NCBI GenBank assembly: GCA_030433295.1
Contig: JAUIMJ010000011.1
Span: 1-33,510, forward strand
DNA: 33,510 nt
From: a bacterium
Lineage (GTDB): Bacteria > Bdellovibrionota_C > UBA2361 > SZUA-149
Reading direction: 5' to 3'
The translations under genes and the position numbers were made by a program. Positions within the stretch are counted from its first letter, which is position 1. Every line of letters begins with the position of its first letter. The notes below the pieces were generated by a model. That model was not told where the DNA came from. It did not search any database and worked only from the letters and a program-made list of their open reading frames with translations. Positions 31,924 through 33,510 of this stretch are shown in pieces.

Positions 31924-33510
31924 GTGTTTAGTCTGGGGAAAAAACTTTTCGGCACCAACAATGAACGTACGCTCAAAAAAATGTGGCCACTGGTCAGCCA
32001 CATTAATGAGCTTGAGCGAAGCGTCGAGCCACTAAGCGATATTGCACTGCAGGGAAAGACCAATGAGTTCCGTGAGCGACTGGACCGTGGAGAGTCGTTA
32101 GATGATCTCCTGCCCGAAGCCTTCGCCGTCGTGCGGGAAGCCTCCCGCCGGGTTTTGGGGATGCGTCATTTTGATGTGCAGATGCTCGGGGGTATCGTTC
32201 TGCATCGAGGGACCATTGCCGAAATGAAAACGGGGGAAGGTAAAACGCTTACGGCGACGTCTCCTGTATACCTGAATGCACTTACGGGAAAAGGTGTTCA
32301 CCTGGTTACCGTCAACGATTACCTGGCCAAGCGGGATGCCGAGTGGATGGGAACGGTGTATTCCTTTCTCGGTCTGACCACCGGTGTCGCCCTTTCCGGT
32401 CTGGATCCTTTTGAGCGCAAGGCGGCGTATAATTCGGATATTACGTACGGTCAGAATAACGAGTTTGGTTTCGACTACCTTCGAGACAATATGAAACTCG
32501 ACCTCGAAGAGAAAGCCCAGCGAGAGCACTATTTCGCAATCGTCGATGAAGTTGACTCCATTCTGGTCGACGAATCGCGAACCCCCTTGATCATTTCCGG
32601 ACCAAGCGAAAAACCTACTGAAAACTATCAGATGGCAGACCAGGTCGTGCGACGTCTGCGAGAGGATGTCGACTGGGAGATGGACCTCAAGAGCAAACAG
32701 CCATCGCTCACTGACGACGGTGTGCGTTTGGTGGAAAAGCTTACGAATACCGAAAATCTCTATGATCCGGGTCAGATTGAGTTGGTGCACCATATCAATC
32801 AGGCGCTCAAGGCTCACACGTCCATGAAGCGCGACATAGATTATGTCGTTCGCAATGGCGAAGTGATTATCGTCGATGAATTTACCGGACGTCTCATGGC
32901 TGGTCGTCGCTGGTCAGACGGTCTTCATCAGGCGGTCGAGGCGAAAGAGGGCGTTCCGATTAACAAAGAGAATCAGACGCTTGCGACGATTACCTTCCAG
33001 AACTACTTCCGCATGTACGAGAAGCTCGCGGGTATGACGGGGACTGCTGATACCGAGGCCGTTGAATTTAAAAAGATTTACGATCTGGACGTTATCGTCA
33101 TTCCCACCAATGAGCCGATGAAAAGGATTGACCACCCGGACGTCGTCTACTCGACCGAGCGCGGGAAGTACAATGCGGTGGTCCGAGAGATCACGCAGTG
33201 CCAGGAGCGCGGGCAACCGGTTCTCGTAGGGACGGCGAGCATTGCCAGCTCAGAAATGGTGAGTGCGCATTTGAGCAAGATGGGCGTTCCCCATCATGTC
33301 CTCAACGCCAAGCAACACGAACGGGAAGCTGAAATTGTTGCTCAGGCGGGACGTATCGGTGCAGTTACCATCTCTACCAATATGGCGGGACGTGGAACTG
33401 ACATTCTGCTTGGCGGGAATCCTGAGTTTCTGGCTGCTGATGAGGCGGAAACGCACGATGCCGAGGACCCGGAGTTTCAGGAGCATCTCGCCCATTTTAA
33501 AGCGGTCTGT
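31924..33510 (+). CDS. secA: Preprotein translocase ATPase SecA, N-terminal part (cut by window end)
   Basis: The coding region starts with GTG at 31924 after GGATAGGTAA and runs in frame to the window edge (529 codons; full SecA has about 850-950). It shows Walker A MKTGEGKT (101-108), DEVD (208-211), [16 protein letters not shown], the preprotein cross-linking region and the start of the second motor domain ([10 protein letters not shown]). SecA drives protein export through SecYEG using ATP. The 113-bp upstream gap holds no gene. The central region lacks obvious insertions. The C-terminus and zinc-binding tail lie outside the window. Confidence 0.95.
   Translation, partial: MFSLGKKLFGTNNERTLKKMWPLVSHINELERSVEPLSDIALQGKTNEFRERLDRGESLDDLLPEAFAVVREASRRVLGMRHFDVQMLGGIVLHRGTIAEMKTGEGKTLTATSPVYLNALTGKGVHLVTVNDYLAKRDAEWMGTVYSFLGLTTGVALSGLDPFERKAAYNSDITYGQNNEFGFDYLRDNMKLDLEEKAQREHYFAIVDEVDSILVDESRTPLIISGPSEKPTENYQMADQVVRRLREDVDWEMDLKSKQPSLTDDGVRLVEKLTNTENLYDPGQIELVHHINQALKAHTSMKRDIDYVVRNGEVIIVDEFTGRLMAGRRWSDGLHQAVEAKEGVPINKENQTLATITFQNYFRMYEKLAGMTGTADTEAVEFKKIYDLDVIVIPTNEPMKRIDHPDVVYSTERGKYNAVVREITQCQERGQPVLVGTASIASSEMVSAHLSKMGVPHHVLNAKQHEREAEIVAQAGRIGAVTISTNMAGRGTDILLGGNPEFLAADEAETHDAEDPEFQEHLAHFKAVC

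Noticed and set aside
32098-32817. Minus-strand 239-codon frame in the secA region
   Set aside because: secA runs through here in the + strand from a GTG start with all motor motifs, so the antisense frame is not a gene.

Overview
The window looks like chromosomal DNA from a Gram-negative bacterium of roughly 45-50% GC. A bifunctional class A penicillin-binding protein, a periplasmic cyclophilin, SecA and a Gld-type ABC transporter with a DUF4340 partner point that way. Such gene sets are common in deltaproteobacteria-like and spirochaete lineages, but I cannot name the taxon from sequence alone.

Layout. (1) 181-1035: a dapF homologue whose two catalytic cysteines are both serine. (2) About 1,024-15,560: 26 small, mostly unrecognised genes, all on the + strand, most separated by 40-120 bp of structured DNA. 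Many of these spacers are attC recombination sites of integron gene cassettes: they begin near an (A/C)TAACAA box, end with a GTTRNNY-type core, carry imperfect inverted repeats with unpaired bases, and are followed about 8-40 nt later by the next start codon. This is a chromosomal integron cassette array. No integrase gene lies in the window, so on this view it is a CALIN (attC cluster lacking an integrase) or the distal part of a larger integron. attC sites are clearest between 1.4 and 6 kb and become degenerate to the right. (3) 15,612-17,700: trpB-trpA on the minus strand, convergent with the array. (4) 17,956-22,761: four-gene operon for a Gld-like ABC exporter (ATPase, permease, GldG-like auxiliary protein, DUF4340 protein). 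(5) 22,895-29,195: PBP1A, cyclophilin, a von Willebrand A protein and a membrane-anchored coiled-coil protein, plausibly a cell-envelope cluster. (6) 29,240-31,811: bioD, a small unknown gene and a radical-SAM protein of the spore photoproduct lyase family whose start overlaps the preceding stop. (7) 31,924-33,510: the N-terminal part of secA, cut by the window edge.

The most unusual material is in the array: a duplicated cassette of about 400 bp with no convincing gene, carrying a perfect 23-bp inverted repeat in both copies; a recurrent short motif (A-rich tract, GGAGCC, then a GGGCT-ACTTG-AGCCC hairpin) seen in about eight places, sometimes just ahead of start codons; an ankyrin-repeat gene broken by one in-frame TGA; adjacent cassettes encoding paralogous DUF6678-like proteins; and cassettes carrying single-domain versions of normally larger enzymes or transporters (asparaginase-like, EamA-like). 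The array genes probably do not form one pathway; they look like independently acquired adaptive genes. The right half of the window is ordinary core metabolism and envelope biogenesis.
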